Of a stretch of DNA of 64,000 nucleotides, positions 52,972-63,298 are shown in pieces. The stretch comes from Halomonas sp. 328. Its GTDB lineage: Bacteria; Pseudomonadota; Gammaproteobacteria; Pseudomonadales; Halomonadaceae. Numbering within the stretch: the stretch's first letter is position 1; the number at the start of each line of letters is the position of its first letter. The stretch lies in contig NZ_JADOTW010000001.1 in assembly GCF_015645095.1 (NCBI RefSeq), positions 142,452 to 206,451 on the forward strand. Direction: 5' to 3'. The notes beneath the pieces are model-generated. The model was not told the origin of the DNA, made no database searches, and saw nothing but the letters and a program-made list of their open reading frames with translations. A program made the position numbers and the translations under genes.

Positions 52972-53847
52972 TTAGCGAGGCGCCTTGATATAGACGGTCT
53001 GGCCGCGCAGGCGGAAGGCCTCGCTGATATAGGAGAAGTTCTCCGAGTGGCCGGCGAACAGCAGGCCGTCCGGCTTGAGCAGCGGGGCGAAGCGCTCGAG
53101 GATCCGCGCCTGGGTCGCCTTGTCGAAGTAGATCATCACGTTACGGCAGAAGATCGCATCGAAGGGGCCACTCACCGGCCAGCTGGGCGCGAGCAGGTTG
53201 AGTTCCTCGAAGTGGACCCGGTCGGCCAGCTCCGGACGGATCTTGGCCATCCCCGCATGGCGGCCGTTGCCGCGCAGGAAGAAGCGCTTGATGCGCGCCT
53301 CCTCCAGCTTGCGCACCTGCTCCATGGGGTAGATGCCGGCCCGGGCCCGAGCCAGGGCGTCGGTATCGATATCGGTGGCGATCACCTCTGCCTGGGTCGC
53401 TCGAGAGCCCAGGGCCTCCGCCAGGGTCATGGCGATGGAGTAGGGCTCCTCGCCGGTGGAGGCCGCCGCGCACCAGATACGAATCGCCCCCGACCGCTGA
53501 CGCACATGCTCCGCCAGCAGCGGGAAGTGGTGCGCCTCGCGGAAGAAGGCGGTGAGGTTGGTGGTCAGGGCGTTGGTGAACGCCTCCCACTCCTTGGCCT
53601 GGGGCTGGCGCTCGAGGCGCGCCAGGTAGTCGCCGAAGCGGGTCAGCCCATGGTGGCGCAGGCGCTTGGCCAGGCGGCTATAGACCATCTCCCGCTTGTG
53701 CTCCGCGAGCACGATGCCGGCGCGCTGATAGATCAGTTCGCGGATCCTCGAGAAATCGGCCTCGGTCAGTTCGAGATCCTTCTCGAGGGCGCCGGCGGGC
53801 TGGCCGGCGCTCTCCCAGGACGAGATTCCGTTCAAAATGCTTCCCAC
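52972..53847 (-). CDS. cheR: chemotaxis methyltransferase CheR
   Basis: 291 residues if it starts at the GTG at 53847; a TTG at 53835 is an alternative with a better-spaced ribosome binding site, and both lie inside the end of the upstream receptor gene. N-terminal helical domain, then an S-adenosylmethionine domain with [16 protein letters not shown] and [14 protein letters not shown]. It methylates receptor glutamates and docks on the C-terminal xWxxF peptides that all three receptors here carry. Overlap with the upstream receptor gene by ~16 bp suggests coupled translation. Confidence 0.94.
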   Translation of the reverse strand: MGSILNGISSWESAGQPAGALEKDLELTEADFSRIRELIYQRAGIVLAEHKREMVYSRLAKRLRHHGLTRFGDYLARLERQPQAKEWEAFTNALTTNLTAFFREAHHFPLLAEHVRQRSGAIRIWCAAASTGEEPYSIAMTLAEALGSRATQAEVIATDIDTDALARARAGIYPMEQVRKLEEARIKRFFLRGNGRHAGMAKIRPELADRVHFEELNLLAPSWPVSGPFDAIFCRNVMIYFDKATQARILERFAPLLKPDGLLFAGHSENFSYISEAFRLRGQTVYIKAPR

Positions 53848-56033
53848 TCCTCGGTAGCGGCATCCGATGTCGGCGTGACGGCGGAAGTCCGCGATGACTT
53901 GGCCTGACCGTCCTGTTGCGCCAGTCGCGCCACCCGGGCCTCGCCCGCCGCGCCACGGCGCTGCTCCCGGGCCAGGGCCGCCTTGGCGGCCTGGATCTCC
54001 TCCACGCCGCTGCCGGCCAGGCGGAAGGCGGCCACCGCATTGGCCAGTTGCAGGGCCTGGTACTCGAGGCTCGTGGCCGCCGCCGCGGACTGCTGAACCA
54101 GGGAGGCGTTCTGCTGGGTCACGTCATCCATCTGGCTGATGGCCTGGTTGATCTGATTGATCCCCGAGCTCTGCTCCTCGGAGGCCGAGGAAATCTCGCC
54201 CATGATGTCGTTGACCCGGGTCGCCGCGGCCACCACCTCCTCGATGGCCCCCTCGGCGCGCTGCACCAGGCCGGCCCCGCTGCTGATCTCCTTGGCCGAG
54301 CCGTCGATCAGCTGGCGAATCTCGCCGGCGGCATTGGAGGAGCGGCTGGCCAGGTTGCGCACCTCGCCGGCCACCACCGCGAAGCCGCGGCCCTGCTCGC
54401 CGGCCCGGGCCGCCTCCACCGAGGCGTTGAGGGCCAGGATATTGGTCTGGAAGGCGATGGAGTCGATGACATCGATGATCTCGGTCATCTTGCGGGACTG
54501 CTCGGTGATGCGCCCCATGGTCTCCACCACCTGGCTCATCAGCTCGCCGGCCTGGCCCACCTGGGTGGCGTTATCCACCGCCAGGCCGCTGGCCTGGCGG
54601 GCATTGTCGGCGTTCTGCTGCACCGTGGTGGTCATCTCCTCCATGCTCGAGGCGGTCTGCTGCAGGGAGGCGGCCTGCTGCTCGGTGCGCGAGGAGAGGT
54701 CCTCGTTGCCCTGGGCGATATCCCGTGCCGCCGGGGTCACCACGGAGACGCCGCGATTGACGTCGCCGACGATGCTGCCGAGGCTCTTGCGCATGATATC
54801 CAGGGCGCTCATCAGGCGACCGATCTCGTCGCGGCGCCGCGAGGGCATGGTGGCCCCCAGGTTGCCGGCGGCCATCTGCAGGGTGAAGGCGGTGGAGTCC
54901 TTGAGGGCACGCACCATGCTGCGCACCACCAGGGCGCCCAGCCCGACCAGCAGCACCAGGCCGAGGATCAGCATGCCCAGCTGGGCCATCATCATCTGTG
55001 CCTTGCCCGCCTCGGCCTCCTCGGCCATCGCCAGGGCGGCGACCTGCTTGTCGTCGATCAGGCCATTGACCTGCTCGGAGAGCTCGCGACCACTCGACTG
55101 CAAGGCATCACGGCGACGCTGGGCGCCGGTGAAGATCTCGAAGGCATCCTCCGAGGAGAGCACCTGCACCATCTCCTGAATGCCATCGGTCACATAGGCG
55201 TTCAGGCCCTCATCGAAGGCGTCGGCCCGGGCGTTGTGGTTGGCCTCCCGGGCGCGGAACTCGCCCCAGATGGTCTCCAGGCGTTCGGCCACCTCGCTCA
55301 TGTCGGCCACCAGGCGCTGGGAGTTCTGCACCAGCTCCATCTGGTTGGTGGTCAACAGGGACTCGTAGCCGGCGGTGATCAGGCGGTCGATCTGCTGCAA
55401 GCGCGCCACGTCCTGGAGGCCGTCGCGGTTGAGCGCCTGGAGACGATCGCCGGACGCCTGCAGGCCATAGAGCCCCAGCAGGCCGCTGGTCAGCAGCAGC
55501 AGCGTGGAGATCGCCACCATGCCGCTGATACGGGCCCGCATGGAGCCCAGGTTGACCCGCTTGAGCTTGGCCAGCAGGCCGCGGCGACGCAGCCGGCCGC
55601 GGTGCAGGGTCAGGTGCTTGCCCCGCCCCTCGCGGATCTCCCGATAGGCCGCCTCGGCCTGGGCCACCTCCTCGCGGCTGGGCTTGATGCGCACCGAGGC
55701 GTAGCCCACCGTCTCGCCGTTCTCGACGATGGGAGTGACGCTGGCATGCACCCAGTAGAAGTCGCCATTCTTGCAGCGATTCTTGACCACCCCCACCCAG
55801 GTCTCGCCCTCCTGGAGGGTCTCCCAGAGGTTGGCGAAGGCCGCCTCCGGCATCTCCGGGTGGCGCACCAGGTTATGGGGCGCGCCGATCAGCTCCTCCT
55901 GGGAGAAGCCGCTGACCTCGATAAAGGCCGGGTTGGCGTAGGTGATGCGCCCCTTGAGGTCGGTGCGCGAGATCAGGAAGGTGTGCTCGTCGAGTTCGTA
56001 TTCGCGACGGGTCACCGGCTGGTTATTTCGCAT
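53832..56033 (-). CDS. PAS-domain chemoreceptor (Aer-like)
   Basis: 733 residues. N-terminal PAS domain (about 10-125; [29 protein letters not shown] being the usual first helix, and [18 protein letters not shown]), then a basic stretch, membrane segments near 170-190 and 350-375 with about 160 residues between them, HAMP, and the signalling hairpin with the conserved tip. Ends TEEWEAF, a CheR-tethering pentapeptide, which classical E. coli Aer lacks. The PAS type resembles Aer FAD-binding sensors of redox or energy state; FAD binding is inferred. Sits between the Tar-like receptor and cheR. Confidence 0.92.
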   Translation of the reverse strand: MRNNQPVTRREYELDEHTFLISRTDLKGRITYANPAFIEVSGFSQEELIGAPHNLVRHPEMPEAAFANLWETLQEGETWVGVVKNRCKNGDFYWVHASVTPIVENGETVGYASVRIKPSREEVAQAEAAYREIREGRGKHLTLHRGRLRRRGLLAKLKRVNLGSMRARISGMVAISTLLLLTSGLLGLYGLQASGDRLQALNRDGLQDVARLQQIDRLITAGYESLLTTNQMELVQNSQRLVADMSEVAERLETIWGEFRAREANHNARADAFDEGLNAYVTDGIQEMVQVLSSEDAFEIFTGAQRRRDALQSSGRELSEQVNGLIDDKQVAALAMAEEAEAGKAQMMMAQLGMLILGLVLLVGLGALVVRSMVRALKDSTAFTLQMAAGNLGATMPSRRRDEIGRLMSALDIMRKSLGSIVGDVNRGVSVVTPAARDIAQGNEDLSSRTEQQAASLQQTASSMEEMTTTVQQNADNARQASGLAVDNATQVGQAGELMSQVVETMGRITEQSRKMTEIIDVIDSIAFQTNILALNASVEAARAGEQGRGFAVVAGEVRNLASRSSNAAGEIRQLIDGSAKEISSGAGLVQRAEGAIEEVVAAATRVNDIMGEISSASEEQSSGINQINQAISQMDDVTQQNASLVQQSAAAATSLEYQALQLANAVAAFRLAGSGVEEIQAAKAALAREQRRGAAGEARVARLAQQDGQAKSSRTSAVTPTSDAATEEWEAF

Positions 56034-56089
56034 ATCGTGGCTCCCTGCGAGGCGCCCCCGTGGGGCGCCGGGTCGTTATTTTTTATTGA

Positions 56090-57790
56090 TTAGAAGCTTT
56101 CCCAGTCGTCGTCTTGACGGCCACTGGTCACCGGCGGCTTGGCACTCGACGAGCTAGCCGGCGTGGTGCGGGGCCGCTGCCCCAGGTCGGGCAGCCAGCG
56201 CGCCAGGTCATCGCCGGCCGCGTCGTTGACCCGGAACTGGGAGACCGCCTCGCGCAGCCGCGCGGCTTCCTCTTCCAGGGCACCCGCCGCGGAAGCGGCC
56301 TGCTGTACCAGGGCCGCGTTCTGCTGGGTCACCTGGTCCATCTGGGTCACCGCCTGGTTGACCTGGAGGATGCCATGGCTCTGCTCCTGGGAGGCGGAGG
56401 CGATCTCGTCCATGATGTCGCTGACCTTCTGCACCGCCTGGACGATCTCGCCCATGGTCTGGCCGGCGCGATCCACCAGGGAGGAGCCGGCATCCACCTT
56501 GGCCACCGAGGCATCGATCAGCTCGCGAATCTGACGGGCCGCCTCGCCGCTGCGGCTGGCCAGGTTGCGCACCTCGCCGGCCACCACCGCGAAACCACGC
56601 CCCTGCTCGCCGGCCCGGGCCGCCTCCACCGAGGCGTTGAGCGCCAGGATATTGGTCTGGAAGGCGATGGAGTCGATCAGGCCGATGATCTCGGTGACCT
56701 GCCGCGAGCTGTCGCTGATCTCGCGCATGGTCTCCACCACCTGGCCCACCACCTCGCCGCCATGACCGGCGGTCTGGGAGGCCTCCACGGCCAGGCGGCT
56801 GGCCTGGCGGGCATTGTCGGCGTTCTGCTCCACGGTGGAGGTGAGCTCTTCCATGCTCGAGGCGGTCTCCGCCAGGGAGGCGGCCTGCTCCTCGGTGCGT
56901 GCCGAGAGGTCCTGGTTGCCGCTGGCGATCTCCTGGGTGCCGCCGTAGATCGACTGGCTGCCCTGGCGCACGCGACTCACGGTGCGCGACAACCCGGCCT
57001 GCATCTGCCCCAGGGCGCCGTAGAGGCGACCGATTTCGTTATTGCCGCGGGACTCGATCGCCTCGGAGAGGTCCCCCTCGGCGATGCGCTCGCAGTGGTC
57101 GACCACCCGACCCAGGGGACGAATCACGTTGACGGTGACGCCCCACAGCACCACCACCACGGTGGCGGCGGCGATCAGCAGCACCAGGATGATCGCCAGC
57201 TTGACCGCATTGGCCACGCTGAAGAAGCTCTCGTAGCGCTGGGTGCCCTCCGCCTCCACGGTGTGGAAGAAATTCACCGCATCGGCATAGAACTGGGCGT
57301 TCAGCCGTTCGGCCTCGCCGCGCAGGGCCTGAAAGCGCTCGACATTGCCCTCCGCCAAGGCCCGCTGCTGCGGGTAGAGCGCCCGGTCGAAGAGCGTCCG
57401 AACGCTTTCGGCGATGGGCGGAATCAGCGCCTCGTTGTCCGGCTGGGCGGGCAGCGCCACGAACTCCGCGAAGACTTGCTCGGCGCTCTCCAGGCGCTCG
57501 CCCAGGGCGGCAGCCGCCTGACGCGCCTGGCGACGCTCGCCATCGCTGTCGGCATCGAGAATTTGTGCGTGCACGTTTTCCATGGCGATGCGGGTGGACA
57601 TCATCATGGAGTTGGCGCGGTTGAGGGTGGATTGCTGATCCACGTTGACGGCGCTGAACGCCGCCAGCTCCCGCTGGCTGTGGTTGACGGCATAGAGGCC
57701 CAGGCCGCTGAGCAGCAGCAGCAGGGCACTGAAGGTGGCCAGCACCAGGGTCCAGCTGACCCTGACGGTCATATTATCGAGAAGCTTCAC
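56090..57790 (-). CDS. methyl-accepting chemotaxis receptor (Tar-type) after cheW
   Basis: 566 residues. Membrane segment about 12-34, periplasmic four-helix sensor (TarH character) to about 190, second membrane segment about 192-216, HAMP, signalling hairpin. Ends DDDWESF, another CheR-binding pentapeptide. Same length as the receptor at 50074-51774 with near-identical signalling domains but different sensor sequences, so the two are paralogues with different ligands. Same position as tar in the E. coli meche operon. Confidence 0.93.
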   Translation of the reverse strand: MKLLDNMTVRVSWTLVLATFSALLLLLSGLGLYAVNHSQRELAAFSAVNVDQQSTLNRANSMMMSTRIAMENVHAQILDADSDGERRQARQAAAALGERLESAEQVFAEFVALPAQPDNEALIPPIAESVRTLFDRALYPQQRALAEGNVERFQALRGEAERLNAQFYADAVNFFHTVEAEGTQRYESFFSVANAVKLAIILVLLIAAATVVVVLWGVTVNVIRPLGRVVDHCERIAEGDLSEAIESRGNNEIGRLYGALGQMQAGLSRTVSRVRQGSQSIYGGTQEIASGNQDLSARTEEQAASLAETASSMEELTSTVEQNADNARQASRLAVEASQTAGHGGEVVGQVVETMREISDSSRQVTEIIGLIDSIAFQTNILALNASVEAARAGEQGRGFAVVAGEVRNLASRSGEAARQIRELIDASVAKVDAGSSLVDRAGQTMGEIVQAVQKVSDIMDEIASASQEQSHGILQVNQAVTQMDQVTQQNAALVQQAASAAGALEEEAARLREAVSQFRVNDAAGDDLARWLPDLGQRPRTTPASSSSAKPPVTSGRQDDDWESF

Positions 57791-57811
57791 GACTACCCCT
57801 TGCGTTAGCGG

Positions 57812-57831
57812 ATTCCCGCTCGGGCGGGAAT
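57812..57831. other. hairpin between cheW and the Tar-type receptor
   Basis: ATTCCCGC/GCGGGAAT, perfect 8-bp stem with a 4-nt loop, 21 bp upstream of the receptor start. No T run follows, so it is more likely an mRNA processing or stability element than a terminator. Confidence 0.4.
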
Positions 57832-57929
57832 GAATTGAGCGTGGGCCGCGGCGTGCCGCGGCCGAGTCAGGGTCGTTGTTGTCGGGCGCTCTGCGGCGCC
57901 TTGGTGGCCTGCCCTGGCCCGCTCCCCCC

Positions 57930-58424
57930 TTACTCCTTGACGCTCTCCACCAGCGCCATTTCCTCGCTGGTCAGCAGCTTGTCGATATCCACCAGCACCA
58001 GCATGCGGTCCTCCAGGCTGCCCAGGCCGCTCAGGAAGTCGGCGGAGAGGGTCACGCCGAACTCCGGGGCCGGCTTGATCTGCTCCGGGGTCAGGGTCAT
58101 GACGTCGGAGACGCCATCCACCACGATGCCCACCACCCGCTGGCCGACATTGACCACGATCACCACCGTCTGGCCGCCATACTCCACCTTGTCCAGGTGG
58201 AACTTGATGCGCAGGTCGACGATGGGCACGATCACCCCGCGCAGGTTGGTGACTCCCTTGATGAAGTCGGGGGCATTGGCGATGCGGGTGACGTTCTCGT
58301 AGCCACGGATCTCCTGCACCTTGAGGATATCGATGGCGTACTCCTCCTCTCCCAGGGAGAAGACCAGGAATTCACGGCTATCGGCGTCCACGGCGGCCAC
58401 GTTGGCCACGTTCATCTCGCTCAT
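57930..58424 (-). CDS. cheW: chemotaxis coupling protein CheW
   Basis: 164 residues, single CheW domain: [21 protein letters not shown], then [21 protein letters not shown]. It links receptors to CheA. The ribosome binding site AAGGAGG lies inside the end of cheA and the two genes overlap by 4 bp, so they are translationally coupled as in other che operons. Confidence 0.96.
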   Translation of the reverse strand: MSEMNVANVAAVDADSREFLVFSLGEEEYAIDILKVQEIRGYENVTRIANAPDFIKGVTNLRGVIVPIVDLRIKFHLDKVEYGGQTVVIVVNVGQRVVGIVVDGVSDVMTLTPEQIKPAPEFGVTLSADFLSGLGSLEDRMLVLVDIDKLLTSEEMALVESVKE

Positions 58425-60589
58425 GAGGGTTCGACCTCCTTCTCGGGCTGGGGCAGATAGGGGCTCGGCGCTTGCCGACGTTGATCATGGGCGGCCTGCT
58501 GCTTGCCCTGGCTGAGGCGATGCAGGCCGGCGATATCGAGAATCAGGGCGACGCTGCCGTCGCCGAGGATGGTGGCGGCGGAGACGCCGGGCACCTTGCG
58601 GTAGTTGGTCTCCAGGTTCTTGACCACCACCTGCTGCTGACCCAGCAGGTCGTCCACCAGCAGGGCGTAGCGGCGCCCCTCGCCCTGGACGATCACCGCG
58701 ATGCACTGGGTCGGCTCGGTGCAGGCGCCGGTGACGTCCAGGGCCTGATGCACCGCCACCACCGGCAGGTATTCGTCGCGCACCTTGAGCACCACGTCAT
58801 CGCCGGCCATGGCGTAGAGATCCTCCTGGCGCGGCTGCAGCGACTCCAGCACCGCCGACAGCGGCAGGATAAAGACCTCCTCGCCGACCTTGATCGACAT
58901 GCCGTCGAGGATCGCCAGGGTCAGCGGCAGCACGATGCGGGTGGTGGTGCCCTGCCCCGGCCGCGAGAGGATCTCCACGTGGCCGCCCATCTCCTGGATG
59001 TTGCGCTTGACCACGTCCATGCCGACGCCGCGGCCGGAGACGTCGCTGACCTCCTTGGCGGTGGAGAAACCCGGGGCGAAGATCAGCTGCCACACCTCGT
59101 CGTCGCTCATGGCATCGGAGACCGCGAGGCCGTTCTCGCGGGCCTTGGCCAGCAGCTTGTCGCGGTTGAGGCCGGCGCCGTCGTCGATCACCTCGATCAG
59201 GATATTGCCGCCCTGGTGCTGGGCGGAGAGGGTCAGGCGGCCGGTCGCCGGCTTGCCGGCGGCCTCGCGAGCCTCGGGAGACTCGATGCCGTGATCGAGG
59301 CTGTTGCGCACCAGGTGGGTCAGGGGATCGATGATGCGCTCGGTGAGGCTCTTGTCGAGCTCGGTGGACTCGCCCTCGGTGACCAGTTCCACGTCCTTGT
59401 CGAGCTTCTTGGCCAGGTCGCGCACCAGCCGCGGGAAGCGGCTGAACACATAGTCCATGGGCACCATGCGGATCGACATTACCGATTCCTGGAGGTCCCG
59501 GGCGTTACGCTGCAAGAGGCTCATGCCGTTGACCAGGGCGCCGTTGGAGACGTTATCCAGTTCGCTGACGGTCTGGTCGAGCATCGACTGGGTGATGATC
59601 AGCTCGCCCACCAGGTTGATGATCTGATCCACCTTGTTGACCGGCACGCGGATCGAGGTGGATTCACCGCCCTTGGCGGCGGACTTGGCCGGCGCCGCGG
59701 GTTTGGGCTTGGCGGCCGGCGCGGCCGGGCTCGCCGGCTGTGACGCCTCTGCCGCGGCCTCTGCTTGAGGGGCGGCGGCCTCTGCTTGAGGGGCGGCGGC
59801 CTCTGCTTGAGGGGCTGCGGCCTCTGCTTGAGGGACTGTGGCCGGTACCGGCTCGGGCTGGCTGGCGGAGGCGTCCACCTCGCGGATCTCCAGCTGCTCC
59901 GGCTCGACGATAAAGCACATCACCGCCTCGATCTCGTCACGACCGCTGGCGGTGGCCAGGCTCACCTCATAACGCTGGCCATCGCCGTCCTGGCCCTTGA
60001 TCTCGCCCAGGTGCCCCAACTCCTCGATCAGCAGCTCGCGATCCTTGTCACCGACCCCGAGCAGGGCCACCACCAGGTTGGCACCCTCGGCGGCGGCCAG
60101 CGGTGCCGACTCGGCCTCGGGCGAGGCCTCAGGCTCGGGCGCTGCCTCGGGGGCCGGCGTCGCGGCCCCGGCGGCCGGTGCCCCGCCGTCCAGGTCCTGA
60201 CCCATCTCGTCCAGGGCGATCTGCTGCAGCACCTTGCAGATGCGCGCGAAGGCCTCCGGATCGGGCTCGGCGCCCTGACGGTAGGCGTCCAGCTGATCGT
60301 TCAACATATCCTTGGTTTCCAGAAAGGTATCGACGATATCGCGACGCAGGGTCAGCTCACCACGCCGGGTATGATCGAGCAGGTTCTCGAACAGGTGGGT
60401 GGTCTGCTGGAGCACATCGAAGCCGAAGGTGCCCGCCCCGCCCTTGATGGAGTGAGCCGCCCGGAAGATGGCATTGAGCTGCTCGGGGTCGGGCGCCTCG
60501 AGATCCAGCTCGAGGAGGTGGCGCTCCATGTCCGCCAGCAGCTCCTCCGCCTCTTCGAAGAACGTTTCGTAGAAATCACTGAAATCCAT
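58421..60589 (-). CDS. cheA: chemotaxis histidine kinase CheA
   Basis: 722 residues. P1 phosphotransfer domain with His46 ([12 protein letters not shown]), P2 after a linker ([18 protein letters not shown]), a Pro/Ala/Glu-rich linker with a tandem repeat (59758-59841), P3 dimerisation, P4 kinase with N box ([12 protein letters not shown]), G boxes ([23 protein letters not shown]), and a C-terminal CheW-like P5. It phosphorylates CheY and CheB in response to receptors. The P2 and linker organisation matches the E. coli type. Confidence 0.96.
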   Translation of the reverse strand: MDFSDFYETFFEEAEELLADMERHLLELDLEAPDPEQLNAIFRAAHSIKGGAGTFGFDVLQQTTHLFENLLDHTRRGELTLRRDIVDTFLETKDMLNDQLDAYRQGAEPDPEAFARICKVLQQIALDEMGQDLDGGAPAAGAATPAPEAAPEPEASPEAESAPLAAAEGANLVVALLGVGDKDRELLIEELGHLGEIKGQDGDGQRYEVSLATASGRDEIEAVMCFIVEPEQLEIREVDASASQPEPVPATVPQAEAAAPQAEAAAPQAEAAAPQAEAAAEASQPASPAAPAAKPKPAAPAKSAAKGGESTSIRVPVNKVDQIINLVGELIITQSMLDQTVSELDNVSNGALVNGMSLLQRNARDLQESVMSIRMVPMDYVFSRFPRLVRDLAKKLDKDVELVTEGESTELDKSLTERIIDPLTHLVRNSLDHGIESPEAREAAGKPATGRLTLSAQHQGGNILIEVIDDGAGLNRDKLLAKARENGLAVSDAMSDDEVWQLIFAPGFSTAKEVSDVSGRGVGMDVVKRNIQEMGGHVEILSRPGQGTTTRIVLPLTLAILDGMSIKVGEEVFILPLSAVLESLQPRQEDLYAMAGDDVVLKVRDEYLPVVAVHQALDVTGACTEPTQCIAVIVQGEGRRYALLVDDLLGQQQVVVKNLETNYRKVPGVSAATILGDGSVALILDIAGLHRLSQGKQQAAHDQRRQAPSPYLPQPEKEVEPS
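59758..59841 (-). repeat. 21-bp tandem repeat, four copies, in the cheA linker
   Basis: Units at 59758, 59779, 59800 and 59821; the first three are nearly identical and the fourth is diverged. Each encodes seven residues (AAAPQAE-type), giving a flexible linker between P2 and P3. In-frame copy-number change would only alter the linker length. Confidence 0.9.
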
Positions 60590-60627
60590 GCTAGTCCCCG
60601 CCTTGTGATTCGACTGTCAGGTGACGC

Positions 60628-61539
60628 TCAGGGCGCATCGCCCGACGCCCTCGCCGCCTCGCCGCCTTCGGCCACCCGGCCCTGGGTGAGGATCTGCTCG
60701 GCGCTCCATTCGTCCAGCACCACCAGGCTGATGCGCCGATTGACCGCATCCACCGGCTCGGTGCCCTCCATGGGCACCCGGTCCGCCAGCCCGGCGACCC
60801 GCAACAGGCGATCCGCTTCGAGGCCGCCGGCCACCAGCTCGCGACGGGAGGCATTGGCCCGGTCACTGGAGAGCTCCCAGTTGCTGTAGCCGCGGTAGCC
60901 GCCGGCATAGGGCACGCTGTCGGTATGGCCGCTGATGCTCAGGCGATTGGGCAATTCGTTGAGCAGCGGCGCGATGGTGCGCAGCAGCTCGCGCATATAG
61001 GGAGCGACCCGGTCGCTGCCCAGCTCGAACATGGGGCGCCGCTCGGAATCCACCAGCTGGATGCGCAGCCCCTCCTGGGTCAGGTCCAGGTGCATCTGGT
61101 CGCGCAACGGGCGCAGTTCCGGGTGGGCCTGGATGGCCGCCTCGATGCGCCGCTGCAGCTCGCGCAGGCGGCGTCGCTCCTCGGCCCGCCCCCGATCACG
61201 CAGGCGCTGCTCCTCCACGGCGCTGCGGCTCTGATCGCGCAGCTCGATGCGCGCCCGCTCGCCCTCGGCGTGGGCCGGGTCGGGGCCGCCGCCGGGGATG
61301 GCGCTGTCGCTGGCGGTGGTGCGGTCGCCACCGGCGATGGCCGTCGCCAGCGGCGTGCGGAAATACTCGGCCACCGCCTCGAGCTCCTCGCGACTCGCCG
61401 AGGAGAGGATCCATAGCACCAGGAAGAGCGCCATCATGGCGGTCATGAAGTCGGCCAGGGCGATCTTCCAGGCACCGCCATGGTGGTTATGCACCACCTT
61501 CTTGCGGCGAATGACGATGGGGCGGCGCTGCTCGCTCAT
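60628..61539 (-). CDS. motB: flagellar motor stator protein MotB
   Basis: 303 residues. Short basic cytoplasmic start, one membrane segment with the proton-carrying Asp30 (ALADFMTAMMALFLVLWIL; Asp32 in E. coli), and a C-terminal OmpA-like peptidoglycan-binding domain (SISGHTDSVPY, NWELSSDRANASRREL). Asp and no polar sodium-type features point to a proton-driven stator, although this is not decisive. Overlaps motA by 4 bp. Confidence 0.95.
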   Translation of the reverse strand: MSEQRRPIVIRRKKVVHNHHGGAWKIALADFMTAMMALFLVLWILSSASREELEAVAEYFRTPLATAIAGGDRTTASDSAIPGGGPDPAHAEGERARIELRDQSRSAVEEQRLRDRGRAEERRRLRELQRRIEAAIQAHPELRPLRDQMHLDLTQEGLRIQLVDSERRPMFELGSDRVAPYMRELLRTIAPLLNELPNRLSISGHTDSVPYAGGYRGYSNWELSSDRANASRRELVAGGLEADRLLRVAGLADRVPMEGTEPVDAVNRRISLVVLDEWSAEQILTQGRVAEGGEAARASGDAP

Positions 61540-62399
61540 GCGCCACCCTTGGCCGCGCGCACATGCTCCTCCAGCTCGGTAAAGCTGGGCCGCTCGGCGC
61601 TATGCAGCGCCTTGCGACCGAACTCCACCGCCACCTGGGGCGCACAGCCATTGAGGCTGGCCAGCAGGGTCACCCGCACGCACTGCAGCATCTTCACCCC
61701 CTCGGCCACCTGGCGCTCGATGCGGTGGGAGAGCGGATTGACGAAACCGTAGGCCAACAGGATGCCGAGGAAGGTGCCTACCAGGGCGTGGGCGATCATG
61801 TAGCCCATCTCGTCGGGCCCGGCATCGGCGGTGCTCAGGGCCTTCACTACCCCCATCACCGCCGCCACGATACCGAAGGCAGGGAGCGCGTCCCCCACCT
61901 TGCCCAGGGCATCAGCGGGAATGCCCGCCTCATGTTCGAAGGCCTCGATCTCGTGGAGCATCAGTTCATCCAGCTCCATGGGATCCATGCTGCCGCTGAC
62001 CATGAGCCGCAGGTAGTCGGTGAGGAACCCCATGATCAGGGAGTCGTTGAGGATCCGCGGGTGCTCGTTGAACAGGGCACTCTCCTGGGGATTGTCGATA
62101 TCCCGCTCGATGCCCAGCATCCCTTCGCGGCGCATCTTGGCCAGCAGCTTGTACTGCAGGGCCATCAGTTCCATGTAGGCCTCCTTGTCATAGCGCGTGG
62201 TGCGCTTGAGCTTGGAGGTGGTACGCAGGGTCGCCATGATCGCCTTGCCGTTGTTGGCGGCGATAAAGGCCCCCACCGCGGCGCCACAGATCATCAGGAT
62301 CTCGGTGGGCTGGTAGAGGGGGCCCAGGTTGCCGCCGGCCAGCACGAAGCCGCCGAAGACGGAGAAAGTCACGATCAGGAATCCAATGGGTATCAGCAC
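61536..62399 (-). CDS. motA: flagellar motor stator protein MotA
   Basis: 287 residues, four membrane segments. The large cytoplasmic loop keeps the charged residues that touch FliG (MRREGMLGIERDID), and the two functional prolines are in GDALPAFGI and YGFVNPLSHR. With MotB it forms the proton-driven stator. First gene after the sigma-28 promoter at 62441-62467, which should drive motAB-cheAW and probably the following genes. Confidence 0.96.
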   Translation of the reverse strand: MLIPIGFLIVTFSVFGGFVLAGGNLGPLYQPTEILMICGAAVGAFIAANNGKAIMATLRTTSKLKRTTRYDKEAYMELMALQYKLLAKMRREGMLGIERDIDNPQESALFNEHPRILNDSLIMGFLTDYLRLMVSGSMDPMELDELMLHEIEAFEHEAGIPADALGKVGDALPAFGIVAAVMGVVKALSTADAGPDEMGYMIAHALVGTFLGILLAYGFVNPLSHRIERQVAEGVKMLQCVRVTLLASLNGCAPQVAVEFGRKALHSAERPSFTELEEHVRAAKGGA

Positions 62400-62440
62400 G
62401 GCCAGGGTCCTTCGCTACAGCATGGATGGCATCATTCGGG

Positions 62441-62467
62441 TTATCGGCATCCCCGCGAGCGACTTGA
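62441..62467 (-). promoter_or_regulatory. sigma-28 (FliA) promoter of motAB-che
   Basis: On the minus strand TCAAGTCG, exactly 11 bp, GCCGATAA. The -10 element is a full match to the sigma-28 consensus and the -35 matches 5 of 8 of TAAAGTTT. It lies 42 bp upstream of the motA start codon. Confidence 0.85.
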
Positions 62468-62492
62468 GGCGAGCCACGAAAAAATCTCGTCA

Positions 62493-62608
62493 TCGCCGAT
62501 ACGTCGGCAACCCATCAATCGCCTGCTGAAGCAGGCTCCTACAATTCCAGTGATCATCCAATCCATTGTGGGCGCTGGCTTTAGCCGCGGTCCGACGTAT
62601 CGACGGTC
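62493..62608. repeat. REP doublet (two opposed REP-like palindromes)
   Basis: On the minus strand the lower part reads TGTAGGAGCCTGCTTCAGC.. then ..GCCGACGTATCGG (62495-62543); on the plus strand the upper part reads TGTGGGCGCTGGCTTTAGCC.. then ..CCGACGTATCG (62567-62602). The two units face away from each other and share both the GTGGG/GTAGGAGC head and the CCGACGTATCG end, as in REPIN-type doublets. A degenerate extra CGGTCCGACG unit follows at 62603-62619. It lies between flhC and the motA promoter. Confidence 0.6.
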
Positions 62609-62665
62609 CGACGCGTCGGCAATTTGCCCAATCCCACCACCCCAGCGGCCTCGCCAAAATGCAGA

Positions 62666-62698
62666 AGGCCCCGCCACCGGCGCACCGGGGCGGGGCCT
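62666..62698 (-). terminator. terminator after flhC
   Basis: AGGCCCCGCC/GGCGGGGCCT stem (62666-62675 with 62689-62698), extended by an inner ACCGG/CCGGG pairing, then TCTGCATTTT on the minus strand. 21 bp after the flhC stop, it separates the flhDC transcript from motA. Confidence 0.7.
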
Positions 62699-62719
62699 CG
62701 AGAGGCCAGGCAATACGGC

Positions 62720-63295
62720 CTAACGGGCGACCAGGCGGGCCACCGCGGATGACCCCTCATCCGGAGGCGCCTGGCGCTTGCTCTTGCGGGTCTTGCCGGC
62801 CCGGGAAGGAGGCTGGCAGATGCCGCACACATAGCCCTGCCCCGGGGTATGGGCATGGGTCACGAAATGGCCGCCGCAGCAGGTGCACTCGGTGAGTTCG
62901 AGCATCTCGCTCTCGAAGAAGCGCACCAGGGTCCAGGCCCGGGTCAGCCCCAGCACCGGCTCGCCGCCATCGAAGGCCACCTGCTCCAGGTAGAGGCGAA
63001 AGGCCTTGACGAAGCCCTCCATGCGGGCACAGCCATGTTCCTCGGTAAGCCGCAGGTAGAAGTTGTAGAACAGCGACGAATGGATGTTCGGCAGCCAGGT
63101 GATAAACCAGTCGGTGGAGAACGGCAGCATCCCCTTGGGGGGCGACATGCCGCGCACCTCCTTGTAGAGCTTGACGAGACGGCTGCGACTCAGCTCGGTC
63201 TCGGTCTCCAATACCTGCAGCCGGGCGCCCAGCTCGATCAGCTCGATGGCGAGCTGCACCTGGTGCATCTCCTTGACCAGACTCTTGTCAGTCAC
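62720..63295 (-). CDS. flhC: flagellar master regulator subunit FlhC
   Basis: 191 residues from GTG at 63295 with a strong site GGAGGTGAGCC upstream. The sequence follows FlhC throughout (LGARLQVLETETELSRSRLVKLYKEV, SPPKGMLPFSTDWF) and four zinc cysteines are present (CTCCGGHFV... CGIC). It forms the hetero-oligomer FlhD4C2 with FlhD and activates class II flagellar promoters. 3 bp after the flhD stop. The C-terminus has a basic tail. Confidence 0.94.
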   Translation of the reverse strand: MTDKSLVKEMHQVQLAIELIELGARLQVLETETELSRSRLVKLYKEVRGMSPPKGMLPFSTDWFITWLPNIHSSLFYNFYLRLTEEHGCARMEGFVKAFRLYLEQVAFDGGEPVLGLTRAWTLVRFFESEMLELTECTCCGGHFVTHAHTPGQGYVCGICQPPSRAGKTRKSKRQAPPDEGSSAVARLVAR

Positions 63296-63298
63296 GGC

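Noticed and set aside
59758..59841. Possible CRISPR-like array
   Set aside because: The repeats are contiguous, without spacers, and sit in frame inside cheA.
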